NCBI RefSeq assembly: GCF_000209165.1
Contig: NC_009043.1
Coordinates: 1,426,001 to 1,490,000, forward strand
Reading direction: 5' to 3'
From: Scheffersomyces stipitis CBS 6054
Lineage: Eukaryota; Ascomycota; Pichiomycetes; Serinales; Debaryomycetaceae
DNA: 64,000 nt
Positions 1 through 9,461 of this stretch are shown in pieces. The position numbers and the translations under genes are program-made. Numbering within the stretch: the first letter of the stretch is position 1; every line of letters begins with the position of its first letter. The notes under the pieces were generated by a model that was given only the letters and a program-made list of their open reading frames with translations, was not told the DNA's origin and did not search any database.

Positions 1-2
1 AC

Positions 3-1769
3 GATACACCAAATATGAATCAGGAAGAGATAAGTGAGCGAAGGCTCACTAAACATAAGCTTACACCAGTTCCCTCTTATGACAATGCTGTGGCTCACAA
101 GAAGGTTAGAATTGAATACATAAGTGACTACGAAGGAGATTCTCCTGAGTCTTTGAATGATGATCCAAATGATGAAGATTACCAAATGTCAGAAGCAAAT
201 GTGGTAATTCGAGGACATGCGTTCACGGCTACAACAAGTGTTTTAGGTAGCCCCAAGATTCCCAGAAGCTATAGCGAAGCTGTCGGAAGCCAAGACGCTG
301 GGAAATGGATAGAAGCAATGAACGATGAAATGTCTGCACATGAAATGAACCAGACGTGGGTTCTTGCAGACAAGCCAAATGATAAAACAAAAGTGTTAGG
401 TGTGAGATGGGTGTATACCATCAAGGATGATGGTCGATACAAAGCAAGATTAGTCGCAAGAGGTTTTCAACAGAGATATGGTGTTGATTACGAAGAAACC
501 TTTGCTCCAGTAATCAGAAGTGAGAGTGTAAAGGTGCTACTCTCCGTATCTGCTGTGTATGGGATGAAAGTTCATCAGATGGATGTAACGACAGCATTCC
601 TAAATGGAAAAATCGATTTACCAATATTCATGAATCAACCAGATGGATTCAAGCATACAAATGAACTTGGGAAAGTATGCAAACTCAACAAGTCACTCTA
701 TGGTCTAAAGCAAGCTCCGTTGATATGGAACAAGACAATAAATGCGTTTCTCGAGAAGGTGGGGTTTGTTAGGTCACAAGCTGAATTCGGATTATACAAA
801 AGAAAGAACACTATTGTCGGTTTATATGTGGATGACCTATTGATAGCAAGCAGTAATGAAAATGAGATCAAGGCTATCAAAGAATTGTTGAAGAAGGAAT
901 TCAAAATGAAAGACCTCGGCATTGCACAGAAATTCCTTGGAATAAACATACAGCAATCAGAAAAAGGTATTAGAGCCCATTTGGGAGACTACATTGACAA
1001 AATCTTGGAGGAATTCTCAATGCAAGATTGCAACCCAGTTGGAACTGCAGCAATTCCAAATGCTCAGTTAGATAAAGATGAAACCAAGATTCTTGCCAAT
1101 CCTACAATTTACAGATCCATTGTTGGCAAGTTATTATATGCTAGTAACACCATTCGGGGAGATATTAGCTTCATTACTGGCATGCTCAGCCGGTACTTTC
1201 AGAATCCTAGAGAGGGACATCTAGTAGCAGCTAAGCATGTACTTCGGTACCTAAAAGGAACAAAGACTGTGGGCCAGGTATATGGAAAACTGGATAAATT
1301 CGAGGTGTACGTTGATGCAGATTGGGGTTCTTCGCTGTCAGATAGAAAATCAATAACAGGATATGCAATTAAGTTCGGAGGAAGTCTAATCTCGTGGAAA
1401 TCAAAGAAACAACCAACAGTTGCACTATCTACAACAGAAGCCGAGTATATGGCACTTGCTGAAGCAGTTAAGGAGGTCCTCTGGTTGGTGACTCTATTTA
1501 AAGAATTGGAAATCCCTGTAACCCTTCCAATTATAGTACATGAAGATAATACGTCATGTATTAACTTAACGAATCATCCAACAACTCATCAACGTACAAA
1601 ACACATTGATATCAGATATCACTTTATAAGAGAGCAGGTACAGAAAGAATTGATCAAGGTTGTCCAAGTTCAGTCAACAAATAATATCGCGGACATCTTT
1701 ACGAAGGCAGTTCCCAAGCCATTACTCCAGCAACTACGAAACTCAGCAGGAATGATGGATATTGAATAA
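3..1769 (+). CDS. Gag-Pol C-terminal part (end of integrase spacer, reverse transcriptase, RNase H), copy 1a
   Basis: The frame is open from the window edge, so the N-terminus lies outside. The first ~80 residues are the variable spacer after integrase, holding the block KHKLTPVPS (51-77) and an acidic DDPNDEDY stretch. Then come reverse transcriptase motifs (RWVYTIKDDG, ARLVARGFQQRYGVDY, VHQMDVTTAFLNG, YGLKQAPLIWN, catalytic YVDDLLIAS) and RNase H motifs (DADWGSS, STTEAEYMAL, TKHIDIRYHFIRE). It copies element RNA into DNA inside virus-like particles. RNase H residue 441 is encoded by CTG (1335-1337), where copies 3a/3b have AGC serine; this argues for CTG=Ser. Divergence from the other two families is substantial, so it is a separate lineage. 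Confidence 0.93.
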   Translation, partial: DTPNMNQEEISERRLTKHKLTPVPSYDNAVAHKKVRIEYISDYEGDSPESLNDDPNDEDYQMSEANVVIRGHAFTATTSVLGSPKIPRSYSEAVGSQDAGKWIEAMNDEMSAHEMNQTWVLADKPNDKTKVLGVRWVYTIKDDGRYKARLVARGFQQRYGVDYEETFAPVIRSESVKVLLSVSAVYGMKVHQMDVTTAFLNGKIDLPIFMNQPDGFKHTNELGKVCKLNKSLYGLKQAPLIWNKTINAFLEKVGFVRSQAEFGLYKRKNTIVGLYVDDLLIASSNENEIKAIKELLKKEFKMKDLGIAQKFLGINIQQSEKGIRAHLGDYIDKILEEFSMQDCNPVGTAAIPNAQLDKDETKILANPTIYRSIVGKLLYASNTIRGDISFITGMLSRYFQNPREGHLVAAKHVLRYLKGTKTVGQVYGKLDKFEVYVDADWGSSLSDRKSITGYAIKFGGSLISWKSKKQPTVALSTTEAEYMALAEAVKEVLWLVTLFKELEIPVTLPIIVHEDNTSCINLTNHPTTHQRTKHIDIRYHFIREQVQKELIKVVQVQSTNNIADIFTKAVPKPLLQQLRNSAGMMDIE

Positions 1770-1793
1770 TCCGATTATTAGATTATGGGGGGA

Positions 1794-2154
1794 TGTTGAA
1801 ATTCAGAGAATTGAAACTATAATTGTAATCTAACAATCAGATAACTATGTGCAGTACTGGCTGCAAATTTACAAATAAGGAAGTTCCACTGGTCCTATCT
1901 CTGAGAATAGGAGTAACCCCTTATCAGACCCGCCTCAACGGAATAGAACTTATCCGTAATGAAATTGGAGGCGGGCTAGAGATAAGAATAGGGGGAGATA
2001 AGAATATGAATAAGGGGGAAGATAAGGGGATCTGAACAATATAAATATGGTAGGATATTCTCCAATATCAGAAGAATAATCAGAACTTGAAATTGAACTT
2101 CATTATCAAGAGTTAACTATATCTTTATTAATATACAATGTCTAATTTTCAACA
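1794..2154 (+). repeat. 3' LTR of copy 1a (family 1, 361 bp)
   Basis: It is bounded by TGTTGAA and TTCAACA. An inverted pair CCCGCCTC (1929-1936) / GAGGCGGG (1968-1975) can form a hairpin. Just downstream, 1980-2034 is G-rich and carries repeated GATAAG and AGGGGG motifs. A TATAAAT-like box lies near 2040. The gag start codon (2138-2140) lies inside the LTR, 17 nt from its end. Confidence 0.9.
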
Positions 2155-2541
2155 GAACTTGTAAGTTGTTCTCGTTATCGTTATTAAAACATTAAGAAAG
2201 TCTATCTAACTCTGAGAGGATACCACCCTTATTTATGGTGTTGTCTCACATTCACATGCTCCACGGATTCTTGTTCTCATGTTTCACATTTGTTTCATAG
2301 CTGTGGTATTGAAACCTTTCTCCACATCTATTTCCGTATGTCCGTGTGGGGTTCTATTATCCTCTCTGTATACCTGCCATTGTGTTTTCTATTACCACCA
2401 TATCCTTATTATGATATATGAATGGCTCTCACAAGAGTTGCAGCCAAATCTATTAGATAATCAATATCCGGTATCTACGATATTTTCTAGATCATGCATA
2501 TTCATGCATTATCAAACTTTATCTAATACCGGATTTCAACA
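2155..2541 (-). repeat. Family-2 LTR 2c, split by insertion of copy 1a
   Basis: This matches the minus-strand form of the 447-bp family-2 LTR but lacks about 60 bp at its left end, which should lie beyond the 5' end of 1a outside the window. It has several substitutions relative to copies 2a/2b (for example TTCTCG for TTCTAG near 2170), so it is older. It ends in ...GGATTTCAACA and abuts family-1 gag. It may be a solo LTR or the end of a larger element. Confidence 0.82.
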
Positions 2542-3373
2542 ACAGAGAGGTACGGGACGACAGGAAATGTCCAGTACGAACAGGAGAAGGACAGCTAGTG
2601 GCCTTGTGGCCATTACCAAGACAATTGGTACACTTGAGAACAGGGGAAGTACAAACATTCGAACGGTGGCCCTTACCAGAGCACGTATAGCAACGGGTAT
2701 TCCAGATAGGAGAGGTGGCAGGAGCTTTCTGGTGAGACTTCAGTCCAGCAGAGGAGAGAGTAGTCACCGTGAACACAGACCCAGGCGTGGAAGACAGTGA
2801 GGCATCGATCCGTTTTAGGAACGATTTGAGGTCAGTGAGATCCAAGGTAGCACCAAGTTCCTTGAACTTAGACAAAATATGGTCCAGCTTACAGTGTGTA
2901 AGATAGAGGAGACCAGGAATGTCAGTAGGAGGCTGCTCAGCAAAGTAGGTAGAAAGCAGCTTGGCAGCCGATAACTGAACAGTAGTACTGACCGACGTGT
3001 CACTAATCTTAGCGACCAAACCAGTAACGTACTCGACCTTCTCAGAGTACGTCATAACCCAATAATTGACGTGGATAGCCTCCCAAAGAGCCTGACCAGA
3101 AAGATTCTCGGCAAGAAGAGAATCAACAATCTCTTTAGACACCGTCTTGTCAATAAGCAGCTGAAGCGTCAGGTTAAAAAGAATAAACAACGAAGCCTCG
3201 GTAGGTGGTTCAGATTTTTCAATGAAACCCCGGAACTCCATACCAAGAGTCCCAATAGTGACCTCCATACGCGTACGCCATTCACGATAGTTGAAACGCG
3301 AAACTAGTTTCTGGGAGTCATCAAACTTGATGTTTGAGACGGATTGGCTCATAACCTGTTGAAAATTAGACAT
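2542..3373 (-). pseudogene. Gag fragment of family-1 copy 1b, two zinc knuckles
   Basis: The minus-strand gag begins at 3373 (MSNFQQVMSQS) and runs about 277 residues before being cut at 2541 by the family-2 LTR; the last five residues before the stop come from that LTR. Near the C-terminus it carries two CX2CX4HX4C knuckles, CYTCSGKGHRSNVC and CTNCLGNGHKATSC, which bind RNA for packaging. Families 2 and 3 have only one. No protease, integrase or RT follows in the window. The reading frame is clean up to the break, so the insertion, not decay, ended it. Confidence 0.85.
3346..3356 (-). promoter_or_regulatory. Primer-binding site of copy 1b
   Basis: The minus strand reads GGTTATGAGCC immediately after the LTR. 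It is complementary to the anticodon arm of initiator tRNA-Met, indicating priming from a tRNA half-molecule as in Ty5 and copia. Confidence 0.85.
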
Positions 3374-3437
3374 TGTATATTAATAAAGATATAGTTAACT
3401 CTTGATAATGAAGTTCAATTTCAAGTTCTGATTATTC
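3357..3437 (-). repeat. 5' LTR remnant of copy 1b (family 1, 81 bp)
   Basis: These are the last 81 bp of a family-1 5' LTR, including the gag start codon. As far as I can compare them they are identical to the end of the 1a LTR. The remainder is displaced by the family-3 LTR starting at 3438. The primer-binding site GGCTCATAACC (minus form) follows at 3346-3356. Confidence 0.85.
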
Positions 3438-3830
3438 TGTTGAACTGTTTGCTTTGGAAGCTCAGTAGATTGAATCGGATTGTTCATAATGTAGGACAGT
3501 ATATTGATTAACTTATTTAAGATAGATAATTTCCATATAGAAGAAGAAAAGTTATAGAAAGTTAGAAAGGAGAAGGGGGAGTAAGACCCCCTTATATAGA
3601 TGCCAAATACAATCACAGGCTGACCCCTCATCAGGATGAAATGAAACGACATGACCAGAATTTCAGGTTAGTCGGACATAATTGATTCTCATTGGTAGAT
3701 GTTATCTTATCACATTACTGTGCACAATTATGTCTGAATGGCTGCAAATCCTGCATTCATAAAGTTTACGCATTGGATTAAAAATAGAATATAGAATATG
3801 CTTTTAGGTTTGATATCAGCATATTCAACA
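3438..3830 (-). repeat. 3' LTR of copy 3a (393 bp)
   Basis: TGTTGAACTG to ATATTCAACA. It differs from the copy-3b LTR by a one-base shorter A run and a few substitutions (GGGGGA near 3572, CTTATC near 3710). It carries the TATATAAGGGGG promoter motif in minus form near 3590. The outer flank TATTC does not match the flank at the other end of 3a. Confidence 0.9.
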
Positions 3831-3854
3831 TCCCCCCTTAATCCAATGGTCATT

Positions 3855-6800
3855 TTATTGGGTTAGTTGCATTCCTGATAGTTGGATTAAGTGTTGGAAG
3901 GTTCCTGGAGTTAGTCCTTTTGTAAACATATCTGCAACGTTGTCGGCAGATTTGATTTGGCGAAGTTTGACAATATTGTCTATGATTTTGTCACGGATAA
4001 AGTGATAGCGAATATCTATGTGTTTCGTACGTTCGTGGTGTACAGGATGTTCGCTGAGTTTGATACACGAGGTGTTATCTTCCCAAATCATTATTGGTAG
4101 TGATATTGGGATTCGAAGTTCTCTGAAGAATGTTATTAGCCAGATAACTTCTTTTATAACGGTTGCGAGGGCCATGTACTCAGCTTCAGTGGTTGACAAT
4201 GCTGTGGTGGTTTGTTTCTTGGATTTCCAAGAGATTAGGCTTCCCCCATACTTGATGGCATACCCACTGATTGATTTCCTGTCACTGCTATCACTTCCCC
4301 AGTCTGAGTCAACAAACACTTGTAGATCGTTTATGTTTGTGTAGTGCTGACCGAGTTTCTGTGTTCCTTTTAGATAGCGGAGAACATGTTTGGCGGCAGT
4401 TAGAGTTACCTCTGTTGGTTCGTTGAAGTACCGACTTAACATTCCAACAATATAAGCAATATCACCTCGTATGGTATTGCTAGCATAAAGAAGCTTTCCT
4501 ACTATGCTTCTGTAAATTGTTGCATCGCAGGGTTTGGATTTCTGGTTTAGATGCTGTCCCTGAATAATAGGACTTTTCACGCTGTTGAGCTCTTCAAGAT
4601 TTAGTTCCTCCAACGTTTTCTTGATGTAGTCAGAAAGATTTGCTGTGATCCCTTCAGGGCCCTGTTCTATGTTGATTCCTAGGAATTTGCGTGCCAATCC
4701 AAGATCCTTCATCTTGAACTTGTTCAGGAGAAGTTTCTTGGCCTCGTAGATTTCATTTTCTCGAGGACTCGCAATAAGTAGGTCATCAACGTAAAGGCCA
4801 AGAATCACATTATTTCTTCTGTAGATCCCGAACTCGGATTTTGATCGAATAAAGCCGTTATTCTCCAAGAATTTATTAATAGTCGAGTTCCAGATCAATG
4901 GAGCTTGTTTTAGACCGTAGAGTGATTTGTTCAACTTACAAACCATATGTGGATATTGTTCATCCATGAAACCTTTAGGCTGCTTAATGTAGAGTTCTGT
5001 GTCAATCTTCCCATTTAGGAAGGCCGTCGAGACGTCCATCTGATGAATCTTCATCTTATGTACAGCCGCTATGGCTAGTAGAAGTTTGATACTTTCACTC
5101 CTGATCACAGGCGCAAAGGTTTCTTCATAGTCAATTCCATGTTTTTGTCTAAAACCTAGAGCAACTAGTCTGGCTTTGTAAGTTCCATCATCTTTGATGG
5201 TATATACCCACTTCATTCCTAGGGCTCGTTTTCCCTTAGGAAGCTCAGCAAGAGTCCACGTGGAGTTTTCCATTTGAGCACCAAATTCCTTGTTCATAGC
5301 TTCAATCCATCGTTCTCGTTGAGGACTGTTAGTGGCTTCCTCATAGGTGCGTGGCACTTGTGGAGTCATTATGGTGACCATAAATGCACTGCTACCCATA
5401 ATGAGAGGTTGGCCATGTGTTTCAGTATAGTCGAGATCGTTGGGATTGTCTGCTTCTGAAAACGATTCACTATCGGTGGTGATGTACTCAATTTGTTGTC
5501 TCTGTGGATAGTTGATCAAATTTTGATTGTCCTGTTGTCTCTGTGACCGTGTTGGAACAAGTATTGGTCTGTGTGCCCGCTTGAGTGTTTGTGGATGTGT
5601 TCCATCACGCGACGGAACCGGGGTGAGTTTATGCTTAACCCCATTCACCGGAGGAGGACGCGATACAACAAGATGAGTTAGTTTGTTGTTGGCCTCAGAA
5701 TTCAGAGGGACCAAGGCACGGTCAGTCAGCGATAGGATGAGTTCCATCCCCCCTGAAGCAGGCAACTCAATGAGACGAGTAGGAGAAAGACCCGGAGGGA
5801 GGAGGAATTGCTGAGGACGAGATTGAAGTGGGGGAGAATCAGGAACCTCAATAATAGGAGAGGATTGTGGAGAGTCGGATTGAACGACCCGAGGCAGTGG
5901 TTGAGGAGGAGGTGGAGGAGTGGAGGACACCACAGTCTGCGTAGTAGGAGTATGACGAGTGAGCGGCAGAGGATAAGTGGCGGAGGTGTCCTCCATTTCC
6001 ATATTAGAAGTAGGACGAATAAGCGGAAGGGGATCCATGTCGGAGGCATCCTCCATTTCCGAGTCATGATAAGAAGAAAGGTCATCCGAATCCATCACCA
6101 CGATGTCCATATAGGTGGACGGATCTGGATATTCTTCCTGATCCAGCAGAACATCCATAGAGGAGCGCGTGGAGATCAAAGGTGACGAACGGGGATGAGT
6201 ACCGTATTGCTCAGGAGCATCGAAGAATTCCTGATCAGAGACCACTTCCATGTCATAGCCATCTTCAGACATAGGTTCAGGCTCAGTATCCGTAGAGTCT
6301 ATTTCCATGGGTATGGCTGATGAAGATCCAGGGATAGGGGATGGAGCCTCAACCGCAGGATGAGGAAGACCGAGAGGAGCAGTAGGAGCAGATGGTCTAT
6401 TGCGAGGAACAGGAAGAAGGGAGGGTACTGTACGAGGTGCTGGAAGTGAAGGTACCGTACGAGTAGAAGGAAGAGATGGCACCTTACGAGTTGAAGGAAG
6501 GGAGGGTACCTTACGAGGAGCAGGAAGGGATGGTACCGTACGAGGAGCAGTAAGAGTTGGTACCTCACGAGAAGCAGGAGCTGTATAGGAGTCGTCAGAC
6601 AGCTCGTAGGAGTCAGAGGGAGGCAGATCGGACCTCTGAGCCAGAACAACGGCACGGGATGGTGCAGTTAGGGCCGCAGAAGTAGAAGGTACCAGAGTAT
6701 CAGAAGGTACCGGAGCAGAAGAAGGTACCGGAGCAGAAGAAGGTACCGGAGTAGAAGCAGGAGACGGAGTAGGAGAAGGTACCAGAATAGGAGAAGGCAC

Positions 6801-9043
6801 CGGTGTAGGAGTCGACGGAGGCTGCGACAGAGGAGTAGTGGATGCAGCAGGAGAGACCGGTGCCGAAGCAGACGACAGAGCGGCAGATGAACCTGGCGAT
6901 TGAACAACAGTACTGCCAGATGGCGTCGATGGAGGCGAGGGAGATGGGGCCAGAGACACACGAGGACCCTGAGTGAGGCCTGGAGCAGGTGCCAGAATAG
7001 AAGGAAAACTGCCACCACCACTACCTCCACCACCAATGGAGGTAGCCGATACAACAGTAGACGTCAGAGGTCTAGCAAAAGGAAAGACATTTTCTTGGAA
7101 CCGAACATGAGAAGAGGTAATCACTTGTCTGGTAGCGAGATCATAAACAAGATGAGCCTTCCGAAACGGATCAGATCCAAGATAAACACCCTTGATTGCA
7201 CGAGCGACCAACTTCAGTTGACGGTGATTAGGTGGAACATTCACAAAGGCAGCACACCCAAACACTTTAAGTTGAGATAAGATAGGCCTCGCGCCATGCC
7301 AGAGTTCAAATGGGGAGCGATTTTGGAGAACAGGTGTTGGTAGCCGGTTTAGGAGAAATGCAGCATGTTGGAGTGCATGCGGGAAGAGCGGTGAAGGAAG
7401 AGAACACGCAGTGATCATGGTACGCGTTTTGTCAAGAACGGAGCGAATGGCTCTTTCAGCACGTCCATTTTGGTGTGAGTTACCAGGCACAGTGAGCTGG
7501 GTCTGGATACCTTCTGCCGCAAAGAATGAAGTAAGCGTCAGATTGACAAACTCACCTCCATTGTCAGAACGAAAGTTACAGACACGGTAGCCACCACGAC
7601 TGGAGAAGTGGTTTGTCCATGCCTTAATAACTTTGATAATGAAGTCCGCAGCATCCGATTTCTTGAGAATAGGCCCAACAGCCTTGAAGCGAGTAAAGTC
7701 GTCAAGAAGAATACAAAAATAAAACAACGAGGAGGGACCACCGGCATGAGGACCGGATAAGTCACAGTGAAGAAGTTGCAAGGGAGCAGATGTGACTGGG
7801 CCGGTGGTCGTTTTGGGAATAACCCGAGTGCTCTTGGAGCGAAGACATGCTTCACATGAAATCGAGTCGTGAACAGCCGTGCGAGGCATGTTCGGATATT
7901 TCAAGGCCAGACGAACGACAGTCGGAGAAGGGTGGCCAAGGCGAGCATGGACAAGAGCAGAGGCAGAAATAGGTGCCACAACAGGGTCCGCAGCAGGAGC
8001 AGCGACCGTAACAGGAGCGGGGGCCGAGTAGGCAGAGTGGTCAGCCCGCGAGACAGTCGAGGGGCGGACAATTTCAAGACACAGCAAGTAAAGATTTCTC
8101 AGGTCTCTGGTAGCAAGTTGGCCATACTTGGGGTGAACAATATCATCATGAGAGATAACAAGCTTGTCGCCCGTAGTAGTAACAGCCAGGATGGAAAGAA
8201 GATTCTGAGTACAGTCAGGAACGTAAAGAACATTGAACACCCGAATCTTCTGACCATGGAGATCAAACACAAGAGTACCACGACCGGCAATCGAGAGAGG
8301 CTCGTGACCGGCGTTCATGACAGAACCAGAGTGAGGAATGATGTCATGGAAGAGACTTCTATCGTTACAAATGTGGGTAGAAGCACCTGAATCAAAAATA
8401 AAGCTGGCAGAGGAAGAAGAAGCCAAGAGGGCATAGTGGGTGTAGTGAGCGAGATGAGCATAGTAAGCACCAGGTTGGTCAAAACCAAAAGTCAGAGCAT
8501 CATCAGTGAGAGCATAATGAGCAGCAGGCTTTGGACGAGAGCCGTGCTTCCTGCGGTGCTTTCCTGGACCGCCAGGACCGAAGCGTGAGGCCATACGAGG
8601 AACTTCACCCTCACGATAAGGAGCAGGGCAGTTCTTGGCCATGTGACCACACCCATAGCAGTTGTAGCAATCAAGCTGCCAAATCAGATCCGTACCTTTA
8701 GCCTTGATCAAGTTCCTGGTGACAGGACCCGAAGGTGAAGACAAGGACGTAAGGGCATAAGCAGATTGAGACGAGGACAGGACCAGCAAGGCGGAGGACG
8801 TGGCAGGAGGAGAAAGTTCATCATGATAAGCAAAGAAATTGAGAACTTCGTCCGCAGTCACCGTGGGAGTCAGGCGAACTTGAGAAAAGAATAGATCTCT
8901 CACCTTGGAGTTTCCCGTACCATAAAGGAAGAGGAGCGCTTTCATGGAGTCGTTATCGTACTTCGTCATAAACGCAGTCAACTTTTCAGCAATCAAGAAC
9001 CCAGCTTCAGTCGTAATAGTCGGATCAGCAAGGCGACCAAATA
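3855..9043 (-). pseudogene. Gag-Pol of copy 3a, disrupted by insertions
   Basis: The open frame covers about 1,729 of roughly 1,859 residues: late gag, zinc knuckle CYNCYGCGHMAKNC, protease FIFDSGAS, integrase (FRSDNGGEF, NGRAERAIRS), a long Ser/Pro/Thr spacer, reverse transcriptase with YVDD, and RNase H to the stop at 3855. No internal stop or shift is visible; the gene is broken only because 3b interrupts gag at 9043. Compared with 3b the protein differs by one visible substitution (CLEIVRP versus CLELVRP) and one fewer SSAPVP repeat. Transcription from its own LTR would run into 3b and 2a. Confidence 0.88.
6670..6790 (-). repeat. Minisatellite encoding SSAPVP / SPTPVP repeats (copy 3a)
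   Basis: Tandem 18-bp units (GGTACCGGAGCAGAAGAA) lie in the spacer between integrase and reverse transcriptase. This copy has one unit fewer than copy 3b at 12290-12410. A second array of 27-bp VPSLPAPRT-type units lies just downstream in coding order (about 6410-6560). Confidence 0.8.
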
Positions 9044-9437
9044 TGTTGAACTGTTTGCTTTGGAAGCTCAGTAGATTGAATCGGATTGTTCATAATGTAG
9101 GACAGTATATTGATTAACTTATTTAAGATAGATAATTTCCATATAGAAGAAGAAAAAGTTATAGAAAGTTAGAAAGGAGAAGGCGGAGTAAGACCCCCTT
9201 ATATAGATGCCAAATACAATCACAGGCTGACCCCTCATCAGGATGAAATGAAACGACATGACCAGAATTTCAGGTTAGTCGGACATAATTGATTCTCATT
9301 GGTAGATGTTATCTCATCACATTACTGTGCACAATTATGTCTGAATGGCTGCAAATCCTGCATTCATAAAGTTTACGCATTGGATTAAAAATAGAATATA
9401 GAATATGCTTTTAGGTTTGATATCAGCATATTCAACA
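9044..9437 (-). repeat. 3' LTR of copy 3b (394 bp)
   Basis: TGTTGAACTG...ATATTCAACA, apparently identical to the partner at 15010-15403. The polyadenylation region should lie here but I see no distinctive signal. Confidence 0.93.
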
Positions 9438-9461
9438 TCCCCCCTTAATCCAATGGTCATT

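Larger units (their letters stand above)
1..2154 (+). mobile_element. Ty5-like LTR retrotransposon copy 1a (family 1), 3' part
   Basis: This is the 3' portion of a copia-type element cut by the window edge. It holds the end of Gag-Pol (to 1769), a purine tract GGGGGGA at 1787-1793 and a complete 3' LTR (1794-2154, starting TGTTGAA and ending TTCAACA). The base after the LTR enters a family-2 LTR at GAACT, so 1a was inserted into that older LTR. The 5' LTR lies off the left edge. The coding part shows no stop or frameshift, so the copy could be intact. Confidence 0.9.
3438..9043 (-). mobile_element. Family-3 retrotransposon copy 3a, 3' and central part
   Basis: Minus-strand element: 3' LTR 3438-3830, purine tract (TCCCCCC, 3831-3837) and most of Gag-Pol up to 9043, where copy 3b is inserted. 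The element resumes at 15404-15497, is interrupted again by copy 2a, and its 5' end (gag start and 5' LTR) now lies at 21555-22204 in the opposite orientation. The 5' LTR shares with this 3' LTR a 4-A run and a CTTATC variant that copy 3b lacks, confirming they are one element. The two LTRs differ by one base that I can see. Confidence 0.88.

Noticed and set aside
2279..2800. 173-codon plus-strand frame beginning inside LTR 2c
   Set aside because: It is a fusion of non-coding LTR sequence and antisense family-1 gag; the first 80 codons recur in every family-2 LTR.
6680..6760. Regular 18-bp repeats resembling a CRISPR-like array
   Set aside because: Units are contiguous without spacers, are in frame, and encode SSAPVP; this is a eukaryotic coding minisatellite.
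5808..7280. Long open frames on both strands opposite the 3a spacer (for example 5808-6185 +, 6668-7054 -, 6900-7280 +), and the same in 3b
   Set aside because: They are Arg-rich or Leu-rich readings of the repetitive Ser/Pro/Thr spacer in other frames, recur identically in each copy, and have no domain of their own.
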